A DNA stretch of 64,000 nt from Xanthomonas sp. Leaf148 (GTDB lineage: Bacteria; Pseudomonadota; Gammaproteobacteria; Xanthomonadales; Xanthomonadaceae): contig NZ_LMOP01000008.1 in the NCBI RefSeq assembly GCF_001423585.1, positions 175,476 through 239,475 of the forward strand, given 5' to 3'. Numbering within the stretch: the stretch's first letter is position 1; each line of letters opens with the position of its first letter. This document shows, piece after piece, positions 55,247 through 63,909 of the stretch. Under the pieces are notes generated by a model. The model saw only the letters and a program-made list of their open reading frames with translations, searched no databases and was not told the origin of the DNA. Both the position numbers and the translations under genes were made by a program.

Positions 55247-56287
55247 ATGTTTCGCGAGTTCAGAATGTCGTTGTTGGTCGCCGCCGTCTGCCTGGGCGTC
55301 GCCGCCTGGTGGGGTCACACCACCTCAATGGGTTTGTGGCAGGCGTTGTGGTTGTGCCTGGTGCTGAGCGTGCTGGAGGTGTCGTTGTCGTTCGACAACG
55401 CGGTGGTCAATGCCGGCGTGCTCAAGCACATGAACGCGTTTTGGCAGAAGCTGTTCCTGACCGTGGGCATCCTGATTGCGGTGTTCGGCATGCGGCTGGT
55501 GTTCCCGATCGTGATCGTGTCGGTGGCGACCGGCATGGACCTGGTGCCGGTGATGCAGATGGCGCTCAAGGAGCCGGAGCGCTACAGCCAGGTGCTGACC
55601 GACAACTACCCGTCCATCGCCGCCTTCGGTGGCATGTTCCTGCTGCTGGTGTTCCTCAACTTCCTGTTCGACCAGGAGCGCAAGCTGCACTGGCTTGGCC
55701 CGGTGGAGCGGCTGGTCGGCAAGCTGGGCAAGGCCGATGCGATGTCGGTGATCGTGGCGGTCACGGTCCTGCTGTGCACCAAGCTGTTCCTGCCCGAGGC
55801 GATCTTCCAGAGCGTGCTGTTCGCCGGTCTGGGCGGCATCCTGCTGTATCTGCTGGTGGGCAGTGTGGATGCCTTGTTCGAGTCCGAAGAAAGCGAAGAC
55901 GGCATGGGCCCGGCCAAGCGCTCGGGCATTGCCGCGTTCTTGTACCTGGAGGTGCTGGACGCCTCGTTCTCGTTCGACGGCGTGATTGGTGCATTCGCCA
56001 TCACCCGCGACGTGGTCATCATCATGCTGGGCCTGGCGATCGGCGCGATGTTCGTGCGCTCGATGACGGTCTACCTGGTGCACAAGGGCACGCTGGACGA
56101 GTTTGTGTTTCTGGAGCACGGGGCGCATTACGCCATCGGCGTGCTGGCGATCATCATGCTGGTGGGCACCGTCTACCACGTGCCGGAAGTGCTGACCGGC
56201 CTGATCGGCGTGGCCTTCATCGTCGCCTCGGTGTGGTCGTCGATCCGCTACCGCAAGCGCCACCACATCGGCCCGACCGAGATCTGA
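55247..56287 (+). CDS. TerC-family (DUF475) integral membrane protein
   Basis: 346 residues with about nine membrane helices. TerC-type acidic motifs recur in an internal duplication: LSVLEVSLSFDNAVVNAGVL in the first half and LEVLDASFSFDGVIGAFAIT in the second. These (S-F/L-D-N/G) are thought to bind metal ions; relatives export manganese or support tellurite resistance and metalation of exported proteins. The start has gggag seven bases upstream. No yybP-ykoY-type Mn riboswitch could be drawn in the 106-base leader. Confidence 0.85.
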   Translation: MFREFRMSLLVAAVCLGVAAWWGHTTSMGLWQALWLCLVLSVLEVSLSFDNAVVNAGVLKHMNAFWQKLFLTVGILIAVFGMRLVFPIVIVSVATGMDLVPVMQMALKEPERYSQVLTDNYPSIAAFGGMFLLLVFLNFLFDQERKLHWLGPVERLVGKLGKADAMSVIVAVTVLLCTKLFLPEAIFQSVLFAGLGGILLYLLVGSVDALFESEESEDGMGPAKRSGIAAFLYLEVLDASFSFDGVIGAFAITRDVVIIMLGLAIGAMFVRSMTVYLVHKGTLDEFVFLEHGAHYAIGVLAIIMLVGTVYHVPEVLTGLIGVAFIVASVWSSIRYRKRHHIGPTEI

Positions 56288-56432
56288 GGCCGCCCGGCTG
56301 TGCGCAGGGCGTCACGCCGTTCACTTGAGAGCGGCCGGACTGCGCTTTCGCGTCTATTGGACGGGCGCTGCTAGATCTGTGTTTTGGCTGCAAGGCCCTT
56401 GCCTGCCCTCGCACTGTGAGTTTGCTGCGGGG

Positions 56433-56694
56433 CCCTTGCCCGCCCACCATCGCGGGACACGCCGTGAATCCGTCCCTGGAGGCTCTTACGCGGCATCCAT
56501 GCCGCGTAAGGTCCCGCGACGGTGGGCGGGCAAGGACCAGTCGAGATGGTGCGCGCTATAAGCGGCTTTTACGCGAGCACCGACTAACGTTCTGGTGCGG
56601 TGTCCTCGCCGATTGCGGGACCGTATGGCGGCATGGATGCCGTCACCGAGCCCCCAGGGACGGGTTCACGGCGTGTCCCGCACGCGGTGAGGGC
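56433..56694. repeat. Composite intergenic repeat, locus B
   Basis: Two modules shared with 8862-9334. Module 1 (56433-56535) is a large palindrome: cccttgcccgcccaccatcg at one end, gacggtgggcgggcaagg at the other, and the internal inverted repeat cggcatccatgccg. Module 2 (56592-56694) carries gcggcatggatgccg, gggacgggttcacggcgtgtcc and is in the opposite orientation. Open frames here share the spurious sequence ATIAGHAVNPS-like peptides and are not genes. Confidence 0.75.
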
Positions 56695-57072
56695 ACCGCG
56701 CGCTCGACCTGGATTCGGCAGTGGCGCGCTCCTGGTGTTGCCGGGCGTGCCGCGCGACATCGCTCCGCGCCGGTCAATCGCCCGGGCGATGCTTGGTTGT
56801 GGGGCTCTGTACTGATGAAGTGCGTTGGCGCGTGTTGCGGATACGCCGCCGTTAGAGCAGCGCGCCAAGCGTGCGGTGCCGGCTGAGGCAGTGACGCGGC
56901 CAACTGTGACCGGCTTCAGCATTGATGCGTGTCGCAGCCAACCCAACCGAACCCAACTGGTCAGCAAAAATGCCCGTTTGGGCCTTGACTGCGCAGTCGA
57001 ATTGGCGGGTCCTGCGGCCTGGCGACGACCGTTCGTCAGACAGTGCTTTGTGCCACAAGGGTTTGCGGTTTT
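56695..57072. other. Gene-free interval upstream of the nrd promoter
   Basis: No gene was recognised. The only notable element is ttgtgccacaa, a 5-1-5 inverted repeat about 30 bases before the candidate nrd promoter, which could be a regulator site. Confidence 0.4.
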
Positions 57073-57120
57073 TTCCTACATTTGGTGTTGACCCCTCCCA
57101 GCTACCCCACTATCTTGGGG
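57073..57120 (+). promoter_or_regulatory. nrdAB promoter with two candidate NrdR boxes
   Basis: ttgacc at 57088-57093, a 17-base spacer and tatctt at 57111-57116 form a good sigma-70 promoter. Two imperfect 16-bp palindromes fit the NrdR box pattern loosely: ttcctacatttggtgt (57073-57088) and ccccactatcttgggg (57105-57120). Their centres are 32 bp apart, three helical turns, as is usual for paired NrdR boxes, and the second covers the -10. A start at about 57123 would leave a 5' leader of roughly 365 bases before nrdA, in which no gene or known riboswitch was recognised. Confidence 0.5.
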
Positions 57121-57486
57121 GAGTCGGTGGTTGGCTGCCCCAAGCAGCTGGACCTGAAAGAGCACGAACTGCGGTAGGTACGCGGTCGATCAGCCTCCTC
57201 GCCGCAACCGCATTCGGTTTCATCCAGTCATCCAGGGCAGTGCCGTGGAGCGGACTGCGTGGGCCGATGGGGTTGCGGTTGTTTCGCCACTGACCACCAC
57301 GCGACAGCACACCGCGCGGTGGCGGCCGTGGAATCTCCGGTAAGGAGATGGCTGGTGATGGCGATGCCGCCGCAGACTGCGTGTCTTGCGTGCTGGTCGT
57401 CCCGCACCGTCATCGCTGTCCAGGGAGTCCGGAACCGGTCGTAGCCCGTCCCCGAGCGGGTTCGTGTGCCTACGCATGGAGGACGC

Positions 57487-59985
57487 ATGACCACCAACGA
57501 CACCCTTGCCGCGATCGCCGCCGGTACCCTAACCAACACCAGCGTTCCCGCCAGTGTCAGCGCGCCCGCCCGTAGCGCGCCGGAGTTGACCGACCCGTCG
57601 GACGTCGTGCCGCCCCCCCGCCAAGCCATTGCAATGCACGCACAGACCATCGAAGAACAAACCGTTTCCACCTGGATCACCAAGGAAGCCGGCAATCGCA
57701 AGATTCCGTTCGAGCCGGAGCGCCTGGAGCGCGCCATCGATCAGATCCATGCCGAGTTCCCGCAGCTGGACGTGGCCGACTACAAGCGTTCGGTGTTCGG
57801 CTTTGTCGATCGCAAGGACAGCGTCAATGCCGACGACCTGGTCGACCACCTGATCCGCGAGGCCGAGGCCCGCGTCGATCTGACCACCCCGGAGTGGGAG
57901 CACTTCGCTGCGCGTCTGTATCTGCGCCGCCTGTACAAGCGCGCCAGCCGCAACCGCTTCTACGACGCCAGCCAGAAGTACGGCTCGTTCGTCGGCCTGC
58001 AGGAAAGCCTGGCCGACCGTAATGTCTATTCCAACGACATCCTGCGCCGCTATTCCAAGGACGAGCTGATCGAAGCCGGCAAGATGATCGCGCCCGAGCG
58101 CGACACCTTGTTTGCCTACAACGGCCTGTACCTGCTGGCCACCCGTTACCTGGCCACCGACAACTCGCGCGGCGTGTTCGAGCTGCCGCAGGAGCGTTGG
58201 CTGACGATTGCGCTGTACCTGATGCAGGACGAGATCGGCACCGGCAAGGGTAGCCGCGAGCGCCGCATGCAGCTGGTGGGCGAGGCCTACTGGGCGCTGT
58301 CCAACCTGTACATGACCGTGGCCACACCGACGCTGGCCAATGCCGGCAAGGTCGGCGGCCAGCTGTCGAGCTGCTTCATCGACACCGTCGACGACAGCCT
58401 GCAGGGCATCTACGACTCCAACACCGACGTGGCGCGCGTGTCCAAGCACGGCGGCGGCGTGGGTGCGTACCTGGGCTATGTGCGTTCGTCCGGTTCGGCG
58501 ATCCGCGGCGTGTCCAATTCGTCCGGCGGCGTGGTGCCGTGGATCAAGCAGCTCAACAACACCGCCGTGTCGGTGGATCAGCTGGGCCAGCGCAAGGGCG
58601 CCATCGCGGTCTATCTGGACATCTTCCACCGCGACATCGAGTCGTTCCTGGATCTGCGCCTGAACAACGGCGACCAGCGCCTGCGCGCGCACGACGTGTT
58701 CACCTCGGTGTGCATCCCGGACCTGTTCATGGAAGCGGTCGAGCGTCGCGGCGACTGGTATCTGTTCGATCCGCATGAGGTCAAGCGGGTCAAGGGCTGG
58801 TACCTGCAGGATTTCTACGACGAGAAGAAGGGCGACGCCAACAGCAGCTTCCGTCGCAAGTACGAGGAAGTCGTTGCCGACGAGCGCATCACGCGCAAGA
58901 CCGTCAAGGCGATCGAAATCTTCAAGCGCATCATGGTCAGCCAGCTGGAAACCGGCAATCCGTTCATGTTCTATCGCGATGAAGTCAATCGCAAGAACCC
59001 GAACAAGCACGAGGGCATGGTCTATTCGTCCAACCTGTGCACCGAGATCCTGCAGAACATGAGCCCGACGCGGATGATGCAGGAGATCATCAGCGGCAAT
59101 CAGATCGTCACCACCAAGAAGGCGGGCGACTTCGTCGTGTGCAACCTGTCCTCGATTAACCTGGGCCGCGCAATCATCGCGCAGGACGACCAGGCCGATC
59201 TGCTGGGCGCCGACGTGCTGGAGCGGTTGATCCCGATCCAGGTGCGCATGCTCGACAACGTGATCGATCTCAATCAGCTGCCGGTGCCACAGGCCACGAT
59301 CACCAATCAGAAGTACCGCGCCATCGGCCTGGGCACCTTCGGTTGGCATCACCTGCTGGCGCAGAAGGCCATCCATTGGAATGCCAAGGAAGCCGAGGAT
59401 TACAGTGACGAACTGTATGAGCGCATCAACTACCTGACCATCCAGGCGAGCATGGAGCTGGCCAAGGAAAAGGGCACCTACAGCGTGTTCCGCGGCAGCG
59501 ACTGGCATAACGGCGAGTACTTCCGTGCGCGCGATTACAACAGCCCGCAGTGGCTGGAGTTGTCGGCACAGGTGTCGGTCAATGGAGTGCGCAATGCGTG
59601 GATGCTGGCCGTGGCGCCGAACATGAGCACCGCACAGATTGCCGGCTCCACCGCGTCGATCGATCCGATCTACAGCGCGTTTTATTACGAAGAAAAGAAG
59701 GACTTCCGTCGTCCGGTCGCCGCTCCGGGCCTGTCGCTGGAAACCTGGCCGTACTACGAAAAGGGCGCCTACAAGGTCGACCAGTTCGCCAGCGTGCGCC
59801 AGAACGCGCGTCGTCAGCGCCACATCGACCAGTCGATCAGCTTCAACTTCTACGTGCCCAGCACCATCCGTGCGAGCACGTTGCTGGATCTGCACATGAC
59901 CGCCTGGCGCGAAGGCTTGAAGACCACGTATTACGTGCGCTCCAACGACATCGATATCAGTGAGTGCGAGTGGTGTAGTAGCTAA
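57487..59985 (+). CDS. nrdA: Ribonucleoside-diphosphate reductase alpha subunit, class Ia
   Basis: 832 residues. The catalytic cysteines are present: GQLSSCFID, the thiyl-radical site in SSNLCTEI, and VCNLSSINL. The redox pair at the C-terminus is CEWC (827, 830). NVR-type radical-transfer region and VAPNMSTAQIAGSTASIDP are typical. Residues about 65-150 may be a degenerate ATP-cone (TKEAGNRKIPFEPERLERAI); residues 1-60 are a low-complexity Ala/Thr/Pro extension. It reduces ribonucleotides to deoxyribonucleotides with NrdB. ggagg lies four bases before the chosen ATG; an in-frame start seven codons upstream is unlikely. Confidence 0.97.
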   Translation: MTTNDTLAAIAAGTLTNTSVPASVSAPARSAPELTDPSDVVPPPRQAIAMHAQTIEEQTVSTWITKEAGNRKIPFEPERLERAIDQIHAEFPQLDVADYKRSVFGFVDRKDSVNADDLVDHLIREAEARVDLTTPEWEHFAARLYLRRLYKRASRNRFYDASQKYGSFVGLQESLADRNVYSNDILRRYSKDELIEAGKMIAPERDTLFAYNGLYLLATRYLATDNSRGVFELPQERWLTIALYLMQDEIGTGKGSRERRMQLVGEAYWALSNLYMTVATPTLANAGKVGGQLSSCFIDTVDDSLQGIYDSNTDVARVSKHGGGVGAYLGYVRSSGSAIRGVSNSSGGVVPWIKQLNNTAVSVDQLGQRKGAIAVYLDIFHRDIESFLDLRLNNGDQRLRAHDVFTSVCIPDLFMEAVERRGDWYLFDPHEVKRVKGWYLQDFYDEKKGDANSSFRRKYEEVVADERITRKTVKAIEIFKRIMVSQLETGNPFMFYRDEVNRKNPNKHEGMVYSSNLCTEILQNMSPTRMMQEIISGNQIVTTKKAGDFVVCNLSSINLGRAIIAQDDQADLLGADVLERLIPIQVRMLDNVIDLNQLPVPQATITNQKYRAIGLGTFGWHHLLAQKAIHWNAKEAEDYSDELYERINYLTIQASMELAKEKGTYSVFRGSDWHNGEYFRARDYNSPQWLELSAQVSVNGVRNAWMLAVAPNMSTAQIAGSTASIDPIYSAFYYEEKKDFRRPVAAPGLSLETWPYYEKGAYKVDQFASVRQNARRQRHIDQSISFNFYVPSTIRASTLLDLHMTAWREGLKTTYYVRSNDIDISECEWCSS

Positions 59986-60003
59986 GCGCATTCGCGCTTC
60001 GCT

Positions 60004-60088
60004 TCCACGGTTCGCGTTGCGAACCGTGGACCCTGCTTCACCAGCTCCCACACCCCGCGCCTTCGGCGCGCCCCCTAACTTAGGGGGC
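60004..60088 (+). terminator. Tandem hairpins between nrdA and nrdB
   Basis: A perfect 12-bp stem tccacggttcgc/gcgaaccgtgga with a three-base loop (60004-60030), then a small gcgcc/ggcgc hairpin, then gcccccta/tagggggc (60070-60088) followed by ttt. They may attenuate transcription between the two subunits or protect the nrdA mRNA. A complete terminator is unlikely because nrdB has no obvious separate promoter. Confidence 0.5.
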
Positions 60089-60164
60089 TTTCCTCCAGCG
60101 CGATTTTGCCGCCGTCGTCCCGCTCCACACGCGAGCTAGACCCGGAACACGAGTAGAGAAACCC

Positions 60165-61208
60165 ATGTCCGCAACACCGCTTGAGCGCATCAAGATTCTG
60201 GAGCCGCGTCACCCCAACCGCTCCACTGCCATCATCAATGGTCAGACCTCCGGCATCCTCAACTGGAACGATATTCCGTACCCGTCCTTCTATCGGGCGT
60301 ACAAGGAGCTGTCGACCAACTTCTGGATCCCCGACGAGGTGGACATGAAGGGCGATGCGCGCCAGTACAACGAGCTGTCGTCGCGCGAAAAGAATGCCTA
60401 CGATTCGATTATCGGCTTGCTGGCCACGCTGGATTCGCCGCAGACGCGCTTCATCTACAACGTCGCCGAATACATCACCGACCCGGCCGCGCATGCCAAT
60501 GCCGCGATCATCGGCCAGCAGGAAGTGATCCATAACGAGAGCTACAGCTACGTGCTGGCCTCGATCACCGGCCTGGCCGATCAGAACCGCGTGTTCGAGC
60601 TTGCCCGCACGCACCCGACCATCATCAAGCGCAATGCGCCGATCATGGGCGCCTACGACGACTTCCTGCGCGACAAGACCGCCGAAACGCTGATCCGCGC
60701 GCTGATCCAGTCCTCGATCCTGGAAGGCATCAACTTCTATTCCGGCTTTGCGTATTTCTACAATCTGGTCCGCCAGAACCGCATGACCGGCACCGGCAAG
60801 ATCATCAGCTTCATCAATCGCGATGAGCTGGCGCATTCCAAGTTCATCAGCGAGCTGATTCGCGCCATCATCGGCGAGAACCAGGCGCTGCAGGGCGACC
60901 AGCTCACCGACTACGTGCACAAGGCGTTCGAGCACGCGATCGATCTGGAAACGGTATGGACCGCCGAAGTGCTGGACGGCATCGACGGCATCGACGTGGA
61001 CGAGATGATCCGCTACGTGAAGTACCGCGCCAACAAGATGGCCGGCATGCTCGGCATCGAGAAGCTGTACGAAGGCGCCAACGACAACGTGATGCCGTGG
61101 ATCAAGGCCTACGCCGACAACTTCACCGAAACCAAGACCGACTTCTTCGAAATGCGCAATGCGTCGTACAAGAAGACCAATTCGGATAATGGGTTTGATG
61201 ATCTTTAA
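60165..61208 (+). CDS. nrdB: Ribonucleoside-diphosphate reductase beta subunit
   Basis: 347 residues. Di-iron and radical residues align with E. coli NrdB plus five: E120, H123 and the radical Tyr127 in QEVIHNESYSYV. Later ligands lie in NAPIMGAYDDF-to-SSILEGINFYSGFAYF and NRDELAHSKFISEL. The presence of the tyrosine indicates a class Ia tyrosyl-radical enzyme. It supplies the radical to NrdA. ggaaca lies in the upstream region. The C-terminus ends in an acidic TNSDNGFDDL, the tail that docks on NrdA. Confidence 0.97.
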   Translation: MSATPLERIKILEPRHPNRSTAIINGQTSGILNWNDIPYPSFYRAYKELSTNFWIPDEVDMKGDARQYNELSSREKNAYDSIIGLLATLDSPQTRFIYNVAEYITDPAAHANAAIIGQQEVIHNESYSYVLASITGLADQNRVFELARTHPTIIKRNAPIMGAYDDFLRDKTAETLIRALIQSSILEGINFYSGFAYFYNLVRQNRMTGTGKIISFINRDELAHSKFISELIRAIIGENQALQGDQLTDYVHKAFEHAIDLETVWTAEVLDGIDGIDVDEMIRYVKYRANKMAGMLGIEKLYEGANDNVMPWIKAYADNFTETKTDFFEMRNASYKKTNSDNGFDDL

Positions 61209-61248
61209 AAGACTTTAGTGCCTCATTTTTCAATGGAATGGAGTCGGT

Positions 61249-61980
61249 ATGTCTCGCCTTAAGCCTTCCTTCGTCTTGAATATTCGAGAGGCGCTCGAAC
61301 AATCAAAGTTCACACCTCAAGACTTTGAAATTGAGCTACCGACGGCTGGTCAAGTTCTTGTAAAGATAGTTTTCTCTCACAAGTCGGAGTATTTTCTATC
61401 TTTGGCCGAGACCACTAAGCAGGAGCGCGTTACTGTCGAGACTAAGTATTTTCAACAGTCGCGGACTCAACAGGTAGTACATACGGCATATCTCCTTAGA
61501 CTTTCACCGGGAGAGTTTAAGACTCAGATCGAAACTGAGATCAGCGAGCCGGGTGACATCCTTCGAGAAATACCAAAATGGTGCAACAACATTCGTGCGG
61601 ATCTCTACGCGGTTATCCCATCCAGGGATCCTTTAGAAGAGCTTCGAGCTAAATTGAATGAAAGCATTGAAGGGCGAATTGAAGATCCGAATGCACTTTT
61701 CTCCGAAGAAGAGTTGGAAGCTGTTGATGAGCGGTTCGACAAGATTTTTAAAGAATTCGTTGATTTGAAAGAGCAGCTGTCGCTCACCCAGCAGCAACTA
61801 AGTAAAATACAAGCTGAGTTTCAAGAGTTTAAAAGTAGTGCTCGCGTATATCCCAAAGGAATGTGGGCAAAGATGACAGGAAATCGTTTCCTTGGTTCAA
61901 CTTGGAAATTCGTGAACACATCGGAGGGTAGGACGTTCCTGTTTGATCAAGCTCGTCGCTTGCTTGGTCAAGGGGATTAA
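61249..61980 (+). CDS. AT-rich hypothetical protein between nrdB and flavodoxin
   Basis: 243 residues, no family recognised. GC content is far below that of both neighbours. The N-terminal ~110 residues look like an alpha/beta domain (FEIELPTAGQVLVKIVFSHK). Residues about 120-200 are acidic and helical and include a coiled coil (LKEQLSLTQQQLSKIQAEFQ). The C-terminus is basic (PKGMWAKMTGNRFLGSTWKF). A ggaatggag ribosome-binding-like sequence precedes the ATG. The composition suggests recent acquisition into the nrd operon. A stress or defence role is possible but nothing in the sequence shows it. Confidence 0.7.
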   Translation: MSRLKPSFVLNIREALEQSKFTPQDFEIELPTAGQVLVKIVFSHKSEYFLSLAETTKQERVTVETKYFQQSRTQQVVHTAYLLRLSPGEFKTQIETEISEPGDILREIPKWCNNIRADLYAVIPSRDPLEELRAKLNESIEGRIEDPNALFSEEELEAVDERFDKIFKEFVDLKEQLSLTQQQLSKIQAEFQEFKSSARVYPKGMWAKMTGNRFLGSTWKFVNTSEGRTFLFDQARRLLGQGD

Positions 61981-62058
61981 GAACAGTTTGGAATTAAAGC
62001 CTACTTTCTGATCCTGCCCTTACATATGAGCGCGCACTGAAAAGAATCAATTACTAAT

Positions 62059-62553
62059 ATGCGCATCCTCCTCGCCCACACCTCGCTCAGCGGCAACACG
62101 CGCGATGTCGCGCGTGCGATCTGCGCGCGCTGCGAAGAGTTGGGCCATGCGGTAACCTGGATCGATGCCGATATCCAGACGCTGGCGCAGGCGTGCCCGG
62201 ATGGCGCCGAACATGATCTCTACATCCTCGGTAGCTGGAGCATCAACGCCGGGCGTACGCCGCCGGAGATGAAGCGCTTCATCGAACAGCTCGTCAACGC
62301 GGTCGGCAAGCCGGAGCGGCTGGCGGTGTTCGGCACCGGCGAGACGCAATGGGGTGAGGAGAACTACTGCGGTGCCGCCCGGCGCATCGCCGCGTTCTTC
62401 GGCTCGCGCTATCCGCGGCTGGAGATCGAACAAATGCCCCACGGCGAACGCGACGCCACCAAGATCCAACACTGGACCGACACCATTCTTGCTCTTACCG
62501 ACACACCGTTCGAGAACACCTCCCATGCAGACGCTCCACGCCTCCACACCTGA
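62059..62553 (+). CDS. Flavodoxin-family protein
   Basis: 164 residues. The FMN phosphate loop is TSLSGNTRDVA near the N-terminus, followed by LYILGSWSINAGRTPPEM and VFGTGETQWGEENYC, which match the flavodoxin ring-binding loops. It is an electron carrier of the cytosol. Next to class Ia nrdAB and overlapping a thioredoxin gene, it probably supplies electrons for ribonucleotide reduction or cofactor maintenance. It resembles NrdI in size only; typical NrdI belongs to class Ib systems. Confidence 0.85.
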   Translation: MRILLAHTSLSGNTRDVARAICARCEELGHAVTWIDADIQTLAQACPDGAEHDLYILGSWSINAGRTPPEMKRFIEQLVNAVGKPERLAVFGTGETQWGEENYCGAARRIAAFFGSRYPRLEIEQMPHGERDATKIQHWTDTILALTDTPFENTSHADAPRLHT

Positions 62554-62851
62554 CGACTACGTTGCCGCTCTTGCTGCGCATCCGCGCTTGCTGGTTGACT
62601 ACTACAAGGACAATTGCCCGGGTTGCAAGATGCTCGACATGTCGCTGACCAAGTTCGCCGCGAGCGAGGACGCCGCAGGCGTCGCACTGCTCAAGGTCAA
62701 GCTGGAAGTGGTTGGCGAGGAGTTCTTCCGCAGCCTGGGGTTGCGGCAGACGCCTACTCTGGCCTTGTTCAAGGACGGCGCCGAAGTGACGCGTCTGCCC
62801 GGCTTCCAGTCGCCGGCGCAGGTGGAAGCGGCGGTCCGCAGCGGCCTGTGA
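62525..62851 (+). CDS. Thioredoxin-family protein with CPGC active site
   Basis: 108 residues. YYKDNCPGCKMLD places the redox pair at Cys31 and Cys34; the cis-proline occurs in RQTPTLALFKDG. The dipeptide PG between the cysteines differs from GP of classical thioredoxin and should shift its redox potential. It starts 29 bases inside the flavodoxin gene, so the two are translationally coupled. A role as reductant of NrdA is inferred from its position. Confidence 0.88.
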   Translation: MQTLHASTPDDYVAALAAHPRLLVDYYKDNCPGCKMLDMSLTKFAASEDAAGVALLKVKLEVVGEEFFRSLGLRQTPTLALFKDGAEVTRLPGFQSPAQVEAAVRSGL

Positions 62852-62888
62852 TGGCGACGGGCGCCCGGTCGATGCGAGGCGCCCGGCG

Positions 62889-63341
62889 ATGAACGCCACC
62901 ATCACCATCGTCGCCTGGAGCTTCCTGCTGGCGGGGCTGGGGTTGTTGACCGGTGCGGCGCTGTTGCCGGATCAGGCGCGCTGGATCCTGTTACTGCTGG
63001 GCGTGGCGTTCGGCGGCGTGGGGGGCGGCATCCTCGGCTATCGCGGATGGCATGCGCGGCGTGCTGCGTGGTTGCGCCGGCATGGCACGGTGGTGGAAGC
63101 GCGCTTCGTGTGCATCGAACACAATGCGTCTTTGCAGGTCAACGGTGTGCACCCGTTCCGTATCCTGGCCCAACGCCACGACCGCACGCATAACACCTTG
63201 ACCGAGTATCGCAGCGATAACCTGTGGACCGATCCGCAGCCGTTCCTCACAGATGGGCAACCGCTGCGCATCTTCGTCGATCCGCAGCGTCCGGCGCGTT
63301 ACCACATGGACCTGAGTTTCCTGCCGACGCTGCGCAGCTGA
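62889..63341 (+). CDS. DUF3592-type membrane protein
   Basis: 150 residues. Two N-terminal membrane helices (IVAWSFLLAGLGLLTGAALL and WILLLLGVAFGGVGGGILGY) are followed by a soluble domain with GTVVEARFVCIEHNASLQVNG, FRILAQRHD and PLRIFVDPQRPARYHMDL, the last matching the VDPxNPxxY-like end of DUF3592 proteins. Function unknown. It lies 37 bases after the thioredoxin gene on the same strand. Confidence 0.78.
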   Translation: MNATITIVAWSFLLAGLGLLTGAALLPDQARWILLLLGVAFGGVGGGILGYRGWHARRAAWLRRHGTVVEARFVCIEHNASLQVNGVHPFRILAQRHDRTHNTLTEYRSDNLWTDPQPFLTDGQPLRIFVDPQRPARYHMDLSFLPTLRS

Positions 63342-63378
63342 TCGGGCTGGCTTTCCTTCCTTTTCCGGTACCGCCTTC

Positions 63379-63786
63379 ATGACCAGCGCCACACCCGTTC
63401 CGCCGACCGAAGTGCGCATGGTCGAAATCGTGTTCCCCAACCACACCAATCACATGGGCACGCTGTTCGGCGGGCAGGCGTTGGCGTGGATGGACAAGGC
63501 CGCGTTTCTGGCCGCCTCGCGCTATGCGCGGCGTGCGGTGGTGACCGCACGCTCGGACCAGGTGGATTTCAAGCTGCCGATCCGTCAGGGCCAAATGGTG
63601 GAAACCATCGCGCGGGTGGTGTCGGTGGGGCGCAGTTCGATCAAGGTGGAAGTGGAGCTGATCGCCGAAGACCTGCTCAGCGGCGCGCGCGAGCTGTGCA
63701 CACGAGGGCACTTCGTCATGATCGCCCTGGATGCCGATGGCAAGCCGACGATGGTGCCGCCGTTGCCAGCTGCTGGCGCTAGCTGA
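63379..63786 (+). CDS. Acyl-CoA thioesterase, YciA/hotdog family
   Basis: 135 residues. IVFPNHTNHMGTLFGGQALA is the YciA-type signature (PxxxNxxGxxFGG); WMDKAAFLAASRYA and ARSDQVDFKLPIRQGQMVE follow. It hydrolyses acyl-CoA thioesters in the cytosol; substrate range is not evident from the sequence. It follows the DUF3592 gene by 37 bases. Confidence 0.88.
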   Translation: MTSATPVPPTEVRMVEIVFPNHTNHMGTLFGGQALAWMDKAAFLAASRYARRAVVTARSDQVDFKLPIRQGQMVETIARVVSVGRSSIKVEVELIAEDLLSGARELCTRGHFVMIALDADGKPTMVPPLPAAGAS

Positions 63787-63909
63787 TCAGGACCAGCGCG
63801 GCCATAGCGTCGCGAGCACTCGTCGGATGCGAGCGGCGATGAAGCGCGCACCCAGCGCTCGCCGCCGCCACACCTGCTCGATGCTTGCGCAGTTGCCAGA
63901 TCGCCGCTG

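Noticed and set aside
57529-60051. 840-codon open frame antisense to nrdA
   Set aside because: Mirror of a strongly biased coding sequence; composition is the usual His/Gln/Ala/Gly-rich shadow.
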